Assembly: GCA_025934135.1 (NCBI GenBank)
Contig: JAICYR010000005.1
Location: 1-45,281, forward strand
From: Acidobacteriaceae bacterium
GTDB lineage: Bacteria; Acidobacteriota; Terriglobia; Terriglobales; Acidobacteriaceae
Length of the DNA stretch: 45,281 bases
Direction: 5' to 3'
The translations under genes and the position numbers were made by a program. Positions 9,269 to 17,177 of this stretch are shown here, one piece after another; positions within the stretch are counted from its first letter, which is position 1, and each line of letters opens with the position of its first letter. The notes under the pieces are model-generated. The model ran no database searches. It had not been told where the DNA came from and saw only the letters and a program-made list of their open reading frames with translations.

Positions 9269-9955
9269 TTACTTGCGGAGCATCTCGGGATGTTCGCCGA
9301 AGCGGTAGACCAGGCCCACGGAGATGGTGAACTGCTCGTGCAGCCCGGCCCCTCCGAAGTCCGTCAGCGTGGCGTCCGGTGAAATGCGGAAGACCAGCCG
9401 TGGCGAGCGGTTCAGGTCAATCGAACCTCCAATGGCACTGGCAAAGGTCATCTGGTTATTGAAGAAGCCCACGTTCGCCGGCGGCACGGGGTTGTTGTTC
9501 TGATCCTGAAGCGCGCGATCGAAGTAGCCGTAGGCCCCGCCAACCAGCGCGTGGAACAGTATGGAACCGTGAATGTTGCTGGGACCGCGATACTCCGGCC
9601 CGACCAGAAACATGTGTTCGCTCACAAACGGGCCTTCAATGCCATAGGGATTTGGAGCCACGCCGCTGGTTCCGTAATACCCGCGGCCATTGGCCGCCAG
9701 CGCCCATCGCGGAGTGAAGAAGCGCGCCGCCTGCAGATCGAATCCGCCGAGATTGGCGCCCTGAATCAGGTTCGGCCCGGCGTTGAAGTGAGAGTAAGCG
9801 AGGCCGCCATAAACTTCCCAACGCCAGTCATAACGGACGTTGGCCAGTGTGTTATTGGGCGCGACCGTGGGCTGCGTGTACTGCGCCCGGGCCACAGGAA
9901 TCATGCAACAGAGCAGCGCAAACGCCGCTCCCACAGAAAACAGACTCTTCCGCAC
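9269..9955 (-). CDS. Outer-membrane beta-barrel protein
   Basis: The product of about 228 residues has a signal peptide ending in ARAQ. The mature part alternates hydrophobic and polar residues in strands with aromatic ends (VYGGLAYSHFNAG, RNSPR-like turns, QFTISVGLVYRFGE), the look of an eight-stranded OmpA-like barrel. The open frame begins at a TTG (10051) and has an ATG at 10000, but only the GTG at 9955 gives a textbook signal peptide (RKSLFSVGAAFALLCC) and has a GGAGG (9967-9971) in front, 11 bases away; I chose it. The function may be structural or adhesive. A second barrel gene lies divergently at 10324. Confidence 0.75.
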   Translation of the reverse strand: MRKSLFSVGAAFALLCCMIPVARAQYTQPTVAPNNTLANVRYDWRWEVYGGLAYSHFNAGPNLIQGANLGGFDLQAARFFTPRWALAANGRGYYGTSGVAPNPYGIEGPFVSEHMFLVGPEYRGPSNIHGSILFHALVGGAYGYFDRALQDQNNNPVPPANVGFFNNQMTFASAIGGSIDLNRSPRLVFRISPDATLTDFGGAGLHEQFTISVGLVYRFGEHPEMLRK

Positions 9956-10323
9956 TTCCAGACGAACCTCCAAAATGTCCCGTAATCTTCCACGATACAT
10001 GGAGCGCGCGGATTCTGTCTTGCGCGACTGGTGACGTCCGGCATTCTTCAAATGCCACGCCCAGACTGGACTGCGCGCGCCGCGTCGTAGGTGGTGGCGG
10101 TCTGATCGAAAACGGCTTCGGTATGCGAATTTGTCATGGTCCGTGGTTCTGTTGATGCTATCAAGTCCAAATGATTGCGCGATTTAGCTGAGGCGGGCAA
10201 ATGGCTCTTGAGTCGCAAAATCGGGCCTACCGGGAGAGATGTGCGAGCATCCCACTGATTAAGGCCGCGTTAAGTGACCTTTCACGTTCAGCACGTCCTA
10301 TCGCCCCTTGAAGGAGTACTGGA
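9956..10323. other. Intergenic region between two divergent barrel genes
   Basis: About 370 bases with no convincing gene on either strand. It must hold the promoters of both outer-membrane barrel genes, but I could not single out a well-matched promoter. The right end carries the AAGGAG ribosome-binding site of the gene at 10324. Confidence 0.5.
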
Positions 10324-10929
10324 ATGAAACGCATTGCCGTAGCTTTTGGGCTCAGCCTGTTCTTCATGATGCCATCGTGGCTGATGGCGCAGGGATACCA
10401 CAGAAACCACGGGGAAATTGGCGTCTACGCCGACTACTTGCACTTCGCTCCCGGCAACTATGACAACAACTTTGTAGGCGTCGGCGGACGGGTGGCGTTC
10501 AATGTACATCCAAACATCGCCCTTGAGGCGGAAATGAATTACGACTTCGCGCGCAATTTCACCACGCCGTTTAATAACGGAGTCACCACCGCGTTTGTGA
10601 AGACCAAGGTGCGTCCCCTGACCGGGCTGTTCGGGCCTAAATTCCAGATCGGCACATCCAGCGCTTTTCGCGCATTTCTGGAAGGCAAGGTCGGGTTTAT
10701 TGACTTCAGCACCAGCAACAATGCCCAGCAGGTTACGGGAGGCACCTTCACCGCCGCCATCGGTGGCATCGGCGGAGGCGGCACGCATTTGGCGGTCTTC
10801 CCTGGTGGGGGCATTGAGGGCTTCTGGGGACCAATAGGTCTGCGGCTGGACGTGGGTGATGAAATCTACATGGCTGACGGAGTCAACAACAACCTGAGAG
10901 TCACGTTCGGTCCGACCATCCGGTTCTGA
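10324..10929 (+). CDS. Outer-membrane beta-barrel protein
   Basis: The product has 201 residues with a signal peptide (MKRIAVAFGLSLFFMMPSWL, cleaved after MAQ). The rest reads as amphipathic strands with turns: GEIGVYADYLHF, FVGVGGRVAFNV, NIALEAEMNYDF and a C-terminal strand LRVTFGPTIRF ending in phenylalanine, the usual outer-membrane insertion signal. A glycine-rich loop (AAIGGIGGGGTH) is notable. It resembles OmpA/OmpX-like single barrels. The start is set by AAGGAG seven bases upstream. A hairpin terminator follows at 10941. Confidence 0.8.
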   Translation: MKRIAVAFGLSLFFMMPSWLMAQGYHRNHGEIGVYADYLHFAPGNYDNNFVGVGGRVAFNVHPNIALEAEMNYDFARNFTTPFNNGVTTAFVKTKVRPLTGLFGPKFQIGTSSAFRAFLEGKVGFIDFSTSNNAQQVTGGTFTAAIGGIGGGGTHLAVFPGGGIEGFWGPIGLRLDVGDEIYMADGVNNNLRVTFGPTIRF

Positions 10930-10940
10930 CCTATCTGCTT

Positions 10941-10985
10941 CGCGTGCGTGGCCGCACCACGAAAAAGGTCGCGCACGCGCTTATT
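10941..10985 (+). terminator. Terminator-like hairpin after the barrel gene
   Basis: CGCGTGCGTGGCC (10941-10953) pairs with GGTCGCGCACGCG (10967-10979), 13 pairs including two G-U, followed by TTATTT. It lies 12 bases after the stop of the barrel gene and just below the 3' end of tRNA-Phe on the other strand. Confidence 0.6.
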
Positions 10986-11000
10986 TGAAGACCGGCAGGG

Positions 11001-11075
11001 TGGTGGCCAGAGACGGGATCGAACCGCCGACGCCGGCCTTTTCAGGGCCGCGCTCTACCACTGAGCTATCTGGCC
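11001..11075 (-). tRNA. tRNA-Phe (anticodon GAA)
   Basis: The reverse strand gives a complete 75-base cloverleaf: acceptor GGCCAGA/TCTGGCC, D arm GCTC-AGTGGTA-GAGC, anticodon arm CGGCC-CTGAAAA-GGCCG with GAA in the middle of the loop, T arm GGCGG-TTCGATC-CCGTC, discriminator A and an encoded CCA. All arms pair well. Confidence 0.96.
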
Positions 11076-11212
11076 TCGGAGTGAATTTCCAAGGAATTTG
11101 GAAGGAAAGCGCCGTGTTTGCGTCAACGGCGACTCGTCTCAGTATAGCAAAAGAAAATCGCGCGTTCCGAGTTGTGACCGCAGGCGAAATCGAGTCGCGC
11201 GCGCCGCCGGTT

Positions 11213-11722
11213 TCAGCGGAATGCTCCGCTGGTAATAGGTCTCTTCGCCATTCCCCGATCCATCGCTTCATTGGCCAGGCGGTCGGCTTCGCGATTCTTG
11301 TTTCGCAGCACATGCTGGATTTGGAAGAAATTCAGTCCCTCGATGCGGCGCTTTGCCTCCTCGTAGAGCGGGCGCAGGTCGGGGCTTTTGACCTTGTACT
11401 GCCCCTTGATCTGCTTGACCATCAACTCGGAGTCGGAGACGACGCGCAGGCGCGGATGGTCGTAACGAAGGGCGAATTCGAGGGCGGCGAGCAGCCCGGA
11501 GTATTCGGCGAAATTGTTGGTGCGAATGCCGAGGAATTCGCTCAATTCGGCCAGCTTGCGCCCGCGCTCGTCTTCAATGTAGACGCCGAATCCGGAAGGG
11601 CCGGGATTGCCGCGCGCTCCTCCGTCACAAAACGCTGTGATGGTATTGAGGGCGGCCGGTTGGACAGGCGGATCGGCGGGCCAGAGCAGGGTGGCTTGCG
11701 GCGGCTTGGTTCTTGGGGGCAT
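11213..11722 (-). CDS. rnhA: Ribonuclease HI family protein
   Basis: The 169-residue product would degrade the RNA strand of RNA-DNA hybrids. After a proline-rich N-terminal extension of about 27 residues, the RNase H fold begins with FCDGGARGNPGPSGFG (first catalytic Asp). It continues with NNFAEYSGLLAAL (catalytic Glu), VVSDSELMVKQIKG (second Asp) and NREADRLANEAMD (last Asp). This is the short YpdQ/RnhA-like form without the basic protrusion of E. coli RNase HI. The gene lies upstream of tRNA-Phe on the same strand, 138 bases apart. A role in clearing R-loops or primers is family knowledge. Confidence 0.9.
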   Translation of the reverse strand: MPPRTKPPQATLLWPADPPVQPAALNTITAFCDGGARGNPGPSGFGVYIEDERGRKLAELSEFLGIRTNNFAEYSGLLAALEFALRYDHPRLRVVSDSELMVKQIKGQYKVKSPDLRPLYEEAKRRIEGLNFFQIQHVLRNKNREADRLANEAMDRGMAKRPITSGAFR

Positions 11723-12130
11723 GGGATGAGTTTACCCAAGCAGCAAAGAAGAATGTGTTGAAATCAGGTGCGGCCAATCGGGCGCACGTATCAAAGTCAT
11801 CAGCGTCATCAGCGTGGACGGCCCGGCGAACAGGAATCCGCCCACGCTCGACAGCAACAATTTCCCCAATGGCTGGGTTAATTACTATAGAAGTGATCTG
11901 TGGAGCGCGGTGGCGTATTTTATCTCGATGCGCCAACCAACAACTTGCCGCCCATTGCTCCTGTCGAGGAGCGGCTGCGGAGGAGATCCTCCTGGCGCGG
12001 GAAGTGATGATTCCACGCAGAATGTTTGTTTTTTTGGTTTGAGGCTAACTATTTTTTGAAAGCCGCGTCTGCACTTGTAAGGACTGGTCTGCCTCGATTT
12101 AAGCGTGCCGGTCCGAAGGAGAGTTTCTGA
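11723..12130. other. Intergenic region between rnhA and the sigma factor gene
   Basis: About 400 bases with no gene I can support. It holds a 9-base tandem repeat (GTCATCAGC twice, 11796-11813) and a small palindrome GGAGGAGATCCTCC near 11980. The right end has AAGGAG before the sigma-factor start. Promoters for both divergent genes must lie here but none is clear. Confidence 0.5.
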
Positions 12131-12802
12131 ATGCCCATTGACGCACTGCGTATTTCTCCCCCCGCGTCGACCCAGTCCAGCGCTGGGCGTTGCCGGATTC
12201 AATCTTCGCGAATGGATTCAGAGGCCCGCGCGCTTGAAAACGACCTGATTCGCGAAGCCCAGCAGGGTTCGCGCACAGCCTTTGACGCTCTGGTGCGTCA
12301 ATATGATCAGGCGGTCCTGCGGCTGGCCCTGCACCTGACCGGTTCCGAACAGGACGCCGAAGACATTCATCAGGAGGCGTTTCTCAAGGCTTACCGGTAT
12401 CTGGCGAATTTCCGGTTCGAGTGCTCGTTCTACACGTGGATATACCGGATCGTGACCAACCTGTGCCTGGACCTGCTGCGTAGAAGGAAATCGCGTCGTG
12501 AGGACCAGGCGGTACTGATTGATTCGAGCGGCGAGGAGATGGATCTGCTGAATAACGTCTCGGACGAGCGGGCCAGCGCTAACCCCGACCGCGAGCTGAA
12601 CCGGAAGTTTTTGGGCGAGCGGATCCTGTCGGCGTTGGACCAACTGACTCCGCGGGAACGGATGGTTTTCGAGTTGAAGCACTACCAGGGTCTGCGTCTG
12701 CGCACGATTGGCGAAATGCTGAACACCACGGAAGAGACAGCCAAAAACACGTTGTTCCGCGCGACCAGGAAGCTGCGGGCGAATTTGGCCCAGGTGAGAT
12801 AA
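12131..12802 (+). CDS. ECF-type RNA polymerase sigma factor
   Basis: The protein has 223 residues, with sigma region 2 (LTGSEQDAEDIHQEAF, then FYTWIYRIVTNLCLD) and region 4 (LTPRERMVFELKHYQG with the helix-turn-helix TIGEMLNTTEETAKNTLF). No region 3 is present, so it belongs to the extracytoplasmic-function group. The first ATG at 12131 has AAGGAG nine bases upstream, which supports a 27-residue N-terminal extension; an internal ATG at 12212 would give a more typical start. The anti-sigma gene begins 110 bases downstream on the same strand, so the pair is likely cotranscribed and the factor held inactive at the membrane until a signal arrives. Confidence 0.92.
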   Translation: MPIDALRISPPASTQSSAGRCRIQSSRMDSEARALENDLIREAQQGSRTAFDALVRQYDQAVLRLALHLTGSEQDAEDIHQEAFLKAYRYLANFRFECSFYTWIYRIVTNLCLDLLRRRKSRREDQAVLIDSSGEEMDLLNNVSDERASANPDRELNRKFLGERILSALDQLTPRERMVFELKHYQGLRLRTIGEMLNTTEETAKNTLFRATRKLRANLAQVR

Positions 12803-12912
12803 AGACCAGAGGCCGGCGTTCAGCGATCAGGAAGAAATGAAAGAAGAGCCTTGGAGAATCGAGGCCGGGACAGGTTCGGAAATTTTTAGGCTTGTGAGCA
12901 AAGGAATCAACC

Positions 12913-13878
12913 ATGAAATGCGAGTTGGCGCAGGAAAAGATTGCTCTGGCGGCGTGGGGCGAGCTTCCCGAAGACCAGCGGGCGCAACTCGAGCAGCACC
13001 TTGCCGAGTGCGTGACTTGCAGCAGTGAAATGGAAGCGGTTGAGGCGCTGACCAAGGCCATGTCTTTGCTTCCGGTCGAGGAACCCTCGGCCAATTTGAT
13101 GGCGCGCACGCGCCTCAAGCTGGAAGCAGCCCTGGACGCGCTTCCGCGAGAGAATTGGCTGGTGCGGCTCACGCAAAGCTTTTCGCTCGGGATGGCCCGG
13201 CTGCGGTCCGCTCCGCTGGCCGCTTCGATTCTGCTGATATTGGGAATTTTGGCCGGAGGCTATGGCGGCTATCGCGCGGGACTGCATGTTCACGACACGG
13301 CGCAGACGGCGCTGATTTTGCAGGCCGCGCAGCAGCATGACACCAATGCCAAAATCGCCAGCGTCAGCAGCATTGTCCAGGTGCCGAACTCCAAGACTGT
13401 GGTCGTCAATTACAACCGGCTGGTTCCGGACTCGATTCAGGGATCGCCGGATGATCCCCAGATTCGCCAGCTTCTTCTGCTGGGCGCGCGCAACCGCGTC
13501 AATCCGAGTGTTCGGGACAACTCCGTCGGGCTGCTGGCGGAAGAGTGCCGCACGGGACGGCAATGCAACGATGGCCCAGTCCGCAACGCGCTGATGGTGG
13601 CCATGCTCTACGACAAGAGTCCGACGGTGAGGATGAAGGCGCTGGATGGTCTGCAATCCTACGTGGAAAATGACCTGAGCGTGCGCGACGCTGTGTTGGA
13701 GGCGCTGATGAACGACTCCGACGCGCAGATTCGCGCGCAAGCCATCGGGTTTTTGACGCCGGTTGAGGCCGACTCCAGCGTGCGCGAGGTACTGCACACC
13801 GTCGCCATGCAGGACGATAATCCCCACATCCGCGATGTGTCGCAGCAGGTGCTGGCCGCCGCGCCGCAGATGCAGTAG
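12913..13878 (+). CDS. Membrane anti-sigma factor with zinc-finger and HEAT-like repeats
   Basis: The 321-residue protein starts with a ZAS/zf-HC2 domain: Cys3, then His29-x3-Cys33-x2-Cys36 in EQHLAECVTC. A membrane helix follows at about residues 97-119 (LAASILLILGILAGGYGG). Residues 150-320, predicted periplasmic, carry HEAT-like helical repeats: DDPQIRQLLLLGARN, SPTVRMKALDGLQSY, DAQIRAQAIGFL and NPHIRDVSQQVL. The cytoplasmic zinc finger should bind the sigma factor encoded just upstream; the HEAT domain is a plausible sensor. The stop codon lies within a 37-base repeated element (13876-13912). Confidence 0.9.
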   Translation: MKCELAQEKIALAAWGELPEDQRAQLEQHLAECVTCSSEMEAVEALTKAMSLLPVEEPSANLMARTRLKLEAALDALPRENWLVRLTQSFSLGMARLRSAPLAASILLILGILAGGYGGYRAGLHVHDTAQTALILQAAQQHDTNAKIASVSSIVQVPNSKTVVVNYNRLVPDSIQGSPDDPQIRQLLLLGARNRVNPSVRDNSVGLLAEECRTGRQCNDGPVRNALMVAMLYDKSPTVRMKALDGLQSYVENDLSVRDAVLEALMNDSDAQIRAQAIGFLTPVEADSSVREVLHTVAMQDDNPHIRDVSQQVLAAAPQMQ

Positions 13879-13912
13879 GACTGGCCGTCCAGGCAAACGC
13901 GCCTTCGGCGCA
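13876..13912 (+). repeat. Two-hairpin repeat starting at a stop codon, copy 1
   Basis: TAGGACTGGCCGTCCAGGCA, then an ACGCGCC-TTC-GGCGC hairpin (13899-13911). It begins with the TAG stop of the anti-sigma gene. A second copy at 27499-27535 also begins at a TAG stop. Its second stem differs in sequence but still pairs. Confidence 0.8.
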
Positions 13913-13934
13913 TGCTATCTGAGCCAGCCAAGTT

Positions 13935-15104
13935 TTACGCGAATACCAAGCATTGCGGGCGTGAGATCGGGAAGGTCTTCCCGTTCTCGGCGAGGCGGCC
14001 TGTTTTTGCGTCGCGCGCGAAGACGGCGATGGTGTCTCCCACCTGATTCGCAACCAGCAGATATTTTTCCGAAGGATCGAGCGCGAGATCGCGCGGAACC
14101 GCGCCTCCGCTGCCGGTGCGGGCCAGAAACGTGAGCTTGCCCGTCCCCGGATCGACGGCAAAGCTGTCGATGCAATCGAGGCCGCGATTGGCGGCGTAGG
14201 CATAAAGTCCGTCGCGGGTAATCACAATGTCGCAGCCGGTGGAAGTCGGCCCGTTGTAGTTCTCAGGAATCAGACTGAGCTTCTGGACTAGTTCGAGTGC
14301 GCCATTACTCGCGTGCCAGCGCAGCACCTGAACGCTGGAGTCCAGCTCATCGACGCAATAGGCGAACTTGTCGTTGGGGTGGAAGCGTAGCGCGCGCGGG
14401 CCGGATGCGGGAGCGGACTTCCACAGCGACGGATCGTTGGGCGTGAGCTTCGCGGTTGCTGCATCGAGCTTGTAAATGTGGATGCAGTCGAGGCCGAGGT
14501 CATTCACGTAGAGATAGCGATTATCCGGCGAAGGAGTGACGCGGTGCGCATGCGGAGCTTCTTGCCGGTCGGCCACCGGTCCATGACCCTGATACTGGAA
14601 GTGCGAAACGATCTCGCTCAGGCGGCCTGAATCTTCTATGCGAAACGACGACGCGCTGCCGCCATTGTAGTTGGCGCAGAAAACCGAGCGCCCGGTGTGG
14701 TCGGTCGAGACATAGCAGGTGCCGGTGCCTTCAGCGACGACCGCGTTCAGCGGAGTCAGCTTGGCTCCATTGACCGCGAAGGCCGTGACTCCGCCACTTT
14801 TCTTCCCATGAAATTCTTCCGTCTCGTTGGCGGCATAGAGATGCTTTTTGTCCGGAGCGAGCACAAGGAAAGTGGGCATCTCGACTTCGGCGGCAAGCGC
14901 CTGCTCGCTGAGTTCGCCGGTATCCGAGTTCCAGTGGTAGGTGTAAATGCCCTTGCTGGTGCCCGGAGTGGTCTGGGTTCCAACAAACAGCAGATGCTCT
15001 TTGCTCATCTTTTCCTTTGCCCAGGCGCGCGCCGCAAATGGCGCAATCGCCATACCCGATACAAACTTCCGCCGGTCGATGATGGTAGCCATGCCAACCA
15101 TCAT
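13935..15104 (-). CDS. Tat-exported lactonase-type beta-propeller protein
   Basis: The 389-residue product resembles the 6-phosphogluconolactonase (Lactonase, PF10282) family. Repeats such as LAPDKKHLYAANE, SPDNRYLYVNDLGLDCIHIY, HPNDKFAYCVDEL and LDPSEKYLLVANQ form seven blades. The N-terminus has a Tat-like signal (DRRKFVSGMAIAPFAARAWA), so it is exported and unlikely to be the cytosolic enzyme of the pentose phosphate pathway. ATG codons at 15104, 15101 and 15092 are all possible; none has a strong ribosome-binding site, and 15092 would place the twin arginines closer to the start. It lies 35 bases downstream of dnaB on the same strand. Confidence 0.88.
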   Translation of the reverse strand: MMVGMATIIDRRKFVSGMAIAPFAARAWAKEKMSKEHLLFVGTQTTPGTSKGIYTYHWNSDTGELSEQALAAEVEMPTFLVLAPDKKHLYAANETEEFHGKKSGGVTAFAVNGAKLTPLNAVVAEGTGTCYVSTDHTGRSVFCANYNGGSASSFRIEDSGRLSEIVSHFQYQGHGPVADRQEAPHAHRVTPSPDNRYLYVNDLGLDCIHIYKLDAATAKLTPNDPSLWKSAPASGPRALRFHPNDKFAYCVDELDSSVQVLRWHASNGALELVQKLSLIPENYNGPTSTGCDIVITRDGLYAYAANRGLDCIDSFAVDPGTGKLTFLARTGSGGAVPRDLALDPSEKYLLVANQVGDTIAVFARDAKTGRLAENGKTFPISRPQCLVFA

Positions 15105-15139
15105 CGCCGATCAGTGAGATGCGCGCCAGTGCTGGCCGC

Positions 15140-16537
15140 TCAGTAATCTCCGCCGTCGCCATAAGAGAGGTTTTCGAACCGCGTGCATTTCGAGAGATAA
15201 GCCAGATGCACCGAACCTGTTGGGCCGTTGCGCTGCTTGGCGATAATGATTTCCGCCCTGTTGGCTGTGTCGGGATCGGGCTGGCCGTTTTCATCGCGAT
15301 TGTAGTAGCTCTCGCGATGGATGAACGCCACCACATCGGCATCCTGTTCAATCGATCCGGATTCGCGCAGGTCTGAGAGCATGGGCTTTTTGTCTCCGCC
15401 GCGCTGCTCGGAGGCGCGCGAAAGCTGCGACAGCGCGATGACCGGTACGTTGAGTTCCTTGGCCAATGCCTTCAGTCCGCGCGAGATTGACGACACTTCC
15501 TGGGTGCGGTTTTCATAGCGCTTCTGGCCGGTGCCGCCCGTGCTGCCGCTCATCAGTTGCAGGTAATCGATCACGATCAAGTCGAGTCCGCTGCGCATCT
15601 GGCGCAGGCGGCGAGCTTTGGCGCGCATCTCCGTCAGCGAAATGCCCGGCGTGTCGTCGATATAAATTTGAGCTTCCACCAGCCGCTCCAGCGCGGAGGT
15701 GAGTTTCTCGTGGTCGTCCCGGCCCAGAAAGCCTTTCTGAATTTTCTGTGAATCCACCAGCGCCTCGGATGCCAACATGCGGCGTAGCAGCGACTCCTTG
15801 CTCATTTCCAGTGAGAAGACGGCGACGGTCTTGCCTCCGCGCACCGCGGCGTTTTGCGCAATGTTGATGGCCCATGCGGTTTTTCCCATCGAGGGCCGTG
15901 CCGCGATAATGACAAGCTCCGAGTTTTGCAAGCCGCTGGTCATTCGATCGAATTCGTCAAAGTGCGTGGCCAGCCCGGTGACTTCGCGCCCCTGCTTATA
16001 AAGGTTGTCGATGGAGCCGAAGGAGTCGCGGACGATTTCCGGAATACCGGCGAAGCCATTGGTAATTCCCTTCTCTGTGACCTCGAGCAGGTTGGTCTCG
16101 GCGGTGTTCAGGACATCGATGGCCCCCTCGCTCTGGTCAATGGCGCGGGTGATGGAGTCCGAGCATATACGTATGAGCTGCCGCAGCAGCGACTTGTCCT
16201 TGACGATGCGGACGTAGTCCTCAACCGAAAGGCGGTGCGGCAGACCTTCGATCAACGAAGCAAGATAGGCGACACCGCCTACCGCCTCGACCTCCTTGCG
16301 GCGTGCCAACTCTTCGGTCAGCGTTACGATATCGACGGCGCGGCCCGCATCGATCAGGTCGGCCATTCGGGCGAAGACGCGCTGGTGCGAATCCAGAGCG
16401 AAGTCCTCGGCGTGCAGCTTCTCCGCCGCTTCGTTGTAAGCGTGGTTGTCGAGCATGATCGCGCCCAGAATCAGGCGCTCGGATTCGATGGAGGCGGGGA
16501 GTCCGCGCTCAAAGGAAATATCCGTTGGAGTGGCCAT
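15140..16537 (-). CDS. dnaB: Replicative DNA helicase DnaB
   Basis: The 465-residue protein has the N-terminal DnaB domain (PASIESERLILGAIMLDNHAY) and the RecA-like motor. The Walker A is AARPSMGKTAWA, the Walker B LIVIDYLQLMSG, and the late motifs DVVAFIHRESYY and RNGPTG-VHL are also in place. It unwinds DNA ahead of the replisome as a hexamer. No intein is present in the Walker A region, a common site for inteins in dnaB. The gene is followed by the lactonase gene on the same strand. The DnaC-like ATPase at 6409 could be its loader. Confidence 0.97.
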   Translation of the reverse strand: MATPTDISFERGLPASIESERLILGAIMLDNHAYNEAAEKLHAEDFALDSHQRVFARMADLIDAGRAVDIVTLTEELARRKEVEAVGGVAYLASLIEGLPHRLSVEDYVRIVKDKSLLRQLIRICSDSITRAIDQSEGAIDVLNTAETNLLEVTEKGITNGFAGIPEIVRDSFGSIDNLYKQGREVTGLATHFDEFDRMTSGLQNSELVIIAARPSMGKTAWAINIAQNAAVRGGKTVAVFSLEMSKESLLRRMLASEALVDSQKIQKGFLGRDDHEKLTSALERLVEAQIYIDDTPGISLTEMRAKARRLRQMRSGLDLIVIDYLQLMSGSTGGTGQKRYENRTQEVSSISRGLKALAKELNVPVIALSQLSRASEQRGGDKKPMLSDLRESGSIEQDADVVAFIHRESYYNRDENGQPDPDTANRAEIIIAKQRNGPTGSVHLAYLSKCTRFENLSYGDGGDY

Positions 16538-16658
16538 AGAGTTTAGTTTAGGCTGGAACTCCCGCTTTCAGCCCCTTATGAAAACCCGCCATTTCTGTGC
16601 GAAACAGGCCATTGATTCCGCGCCGCATTTATGATGGCTCAAAGAGGTCTTTTAGCCC

Positions 16659-17177
16659 TTGAAGATACGACGGAACATGATTGCTCCGGCTGCCGCCCTG
16701 TTGCTTGTCGCGGCCGCCCTCGTTCCCCCCGCGCTCGCACAGCAGGACAACCAAAACGACTCCCAGGTCGCCGCATTCCAGAAGATCGAAGACCAGTGGA
16801 GTACGGCCCTCGTTAACCATGACCAATTCACGCTGGAAACGATTCTGGACGCCAACTTTGTTGATGTTTCATCGACCGGCGAAATCAGCAGCCGCAATCA
16901 GATGGTGGCCGCCATGTTTGAGAACGGTGTGCCCCGCGTGCAGACCATTCGGCAGAAGGTGGACAACGTTCGCATCATTGAAGACGTTGCCATCGTGAAC
17001 GGGACCTATGCGGAGACCACGAAGTTGAACGGCGTCGAACGCGCGGAGCAAGGCGTATTCACCCATATCTATCAGCGTGCCCGCGGCGTATGGAAATGCG
17101 TGCAGTCGCAGCGTACCGCGCTTCCGCAGTCGGCCATCGAAGGGAAGAAGTCCCATAAGAAGAGATCCCTGTTCTGA
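16659..17177 (+). CDS. Exported DUF4440 / SnoaL-like protein
   Basis: The product has 172 residues with a signal peptide to ALAQQ. The mature part (IEDQWSTALVNHDQFTLETI, then FVDVSSTGEISSRNQMV and later GVFTHIYQRARGVWKCVQSQ) fits DUF4440, an NTF2-like fold that binds small ligands or acts as an enzyme. I chose the TTG at 16659 because it supplies the basic residues (KIRR) expected before the hydrophobic core and has AGAGG upstream; ATG 16677 would leave a signal peptide without charge. Its stop overlaps the alr start (TGATG), so the two are translationally coupled. The functional link to alanine racemase is not known. Confidence 0.78.
   Translation: MKIRRNMIAPAAALLLVAAALVPPALAQQDNQNDSQVAAFQKIEDQWSTALVNHDQFTLETILDANFVDVSSTGEISSRNQMVAAMFENGVPRVQTIRQKVDNVRIIEDVAIVNGTYAETTKLNGVERAEQGVFTHIYQRARGVWKCVQSQRTALPQSAIEGKKSHKKRSLF

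Noticed and set aside
11713-12202. Small frames on both strands between rnhA and the sigma gene
   Set aside because: No ribosome-binding sites, no recognisable domains, and overlap with each other; more likely regulatory spacer.
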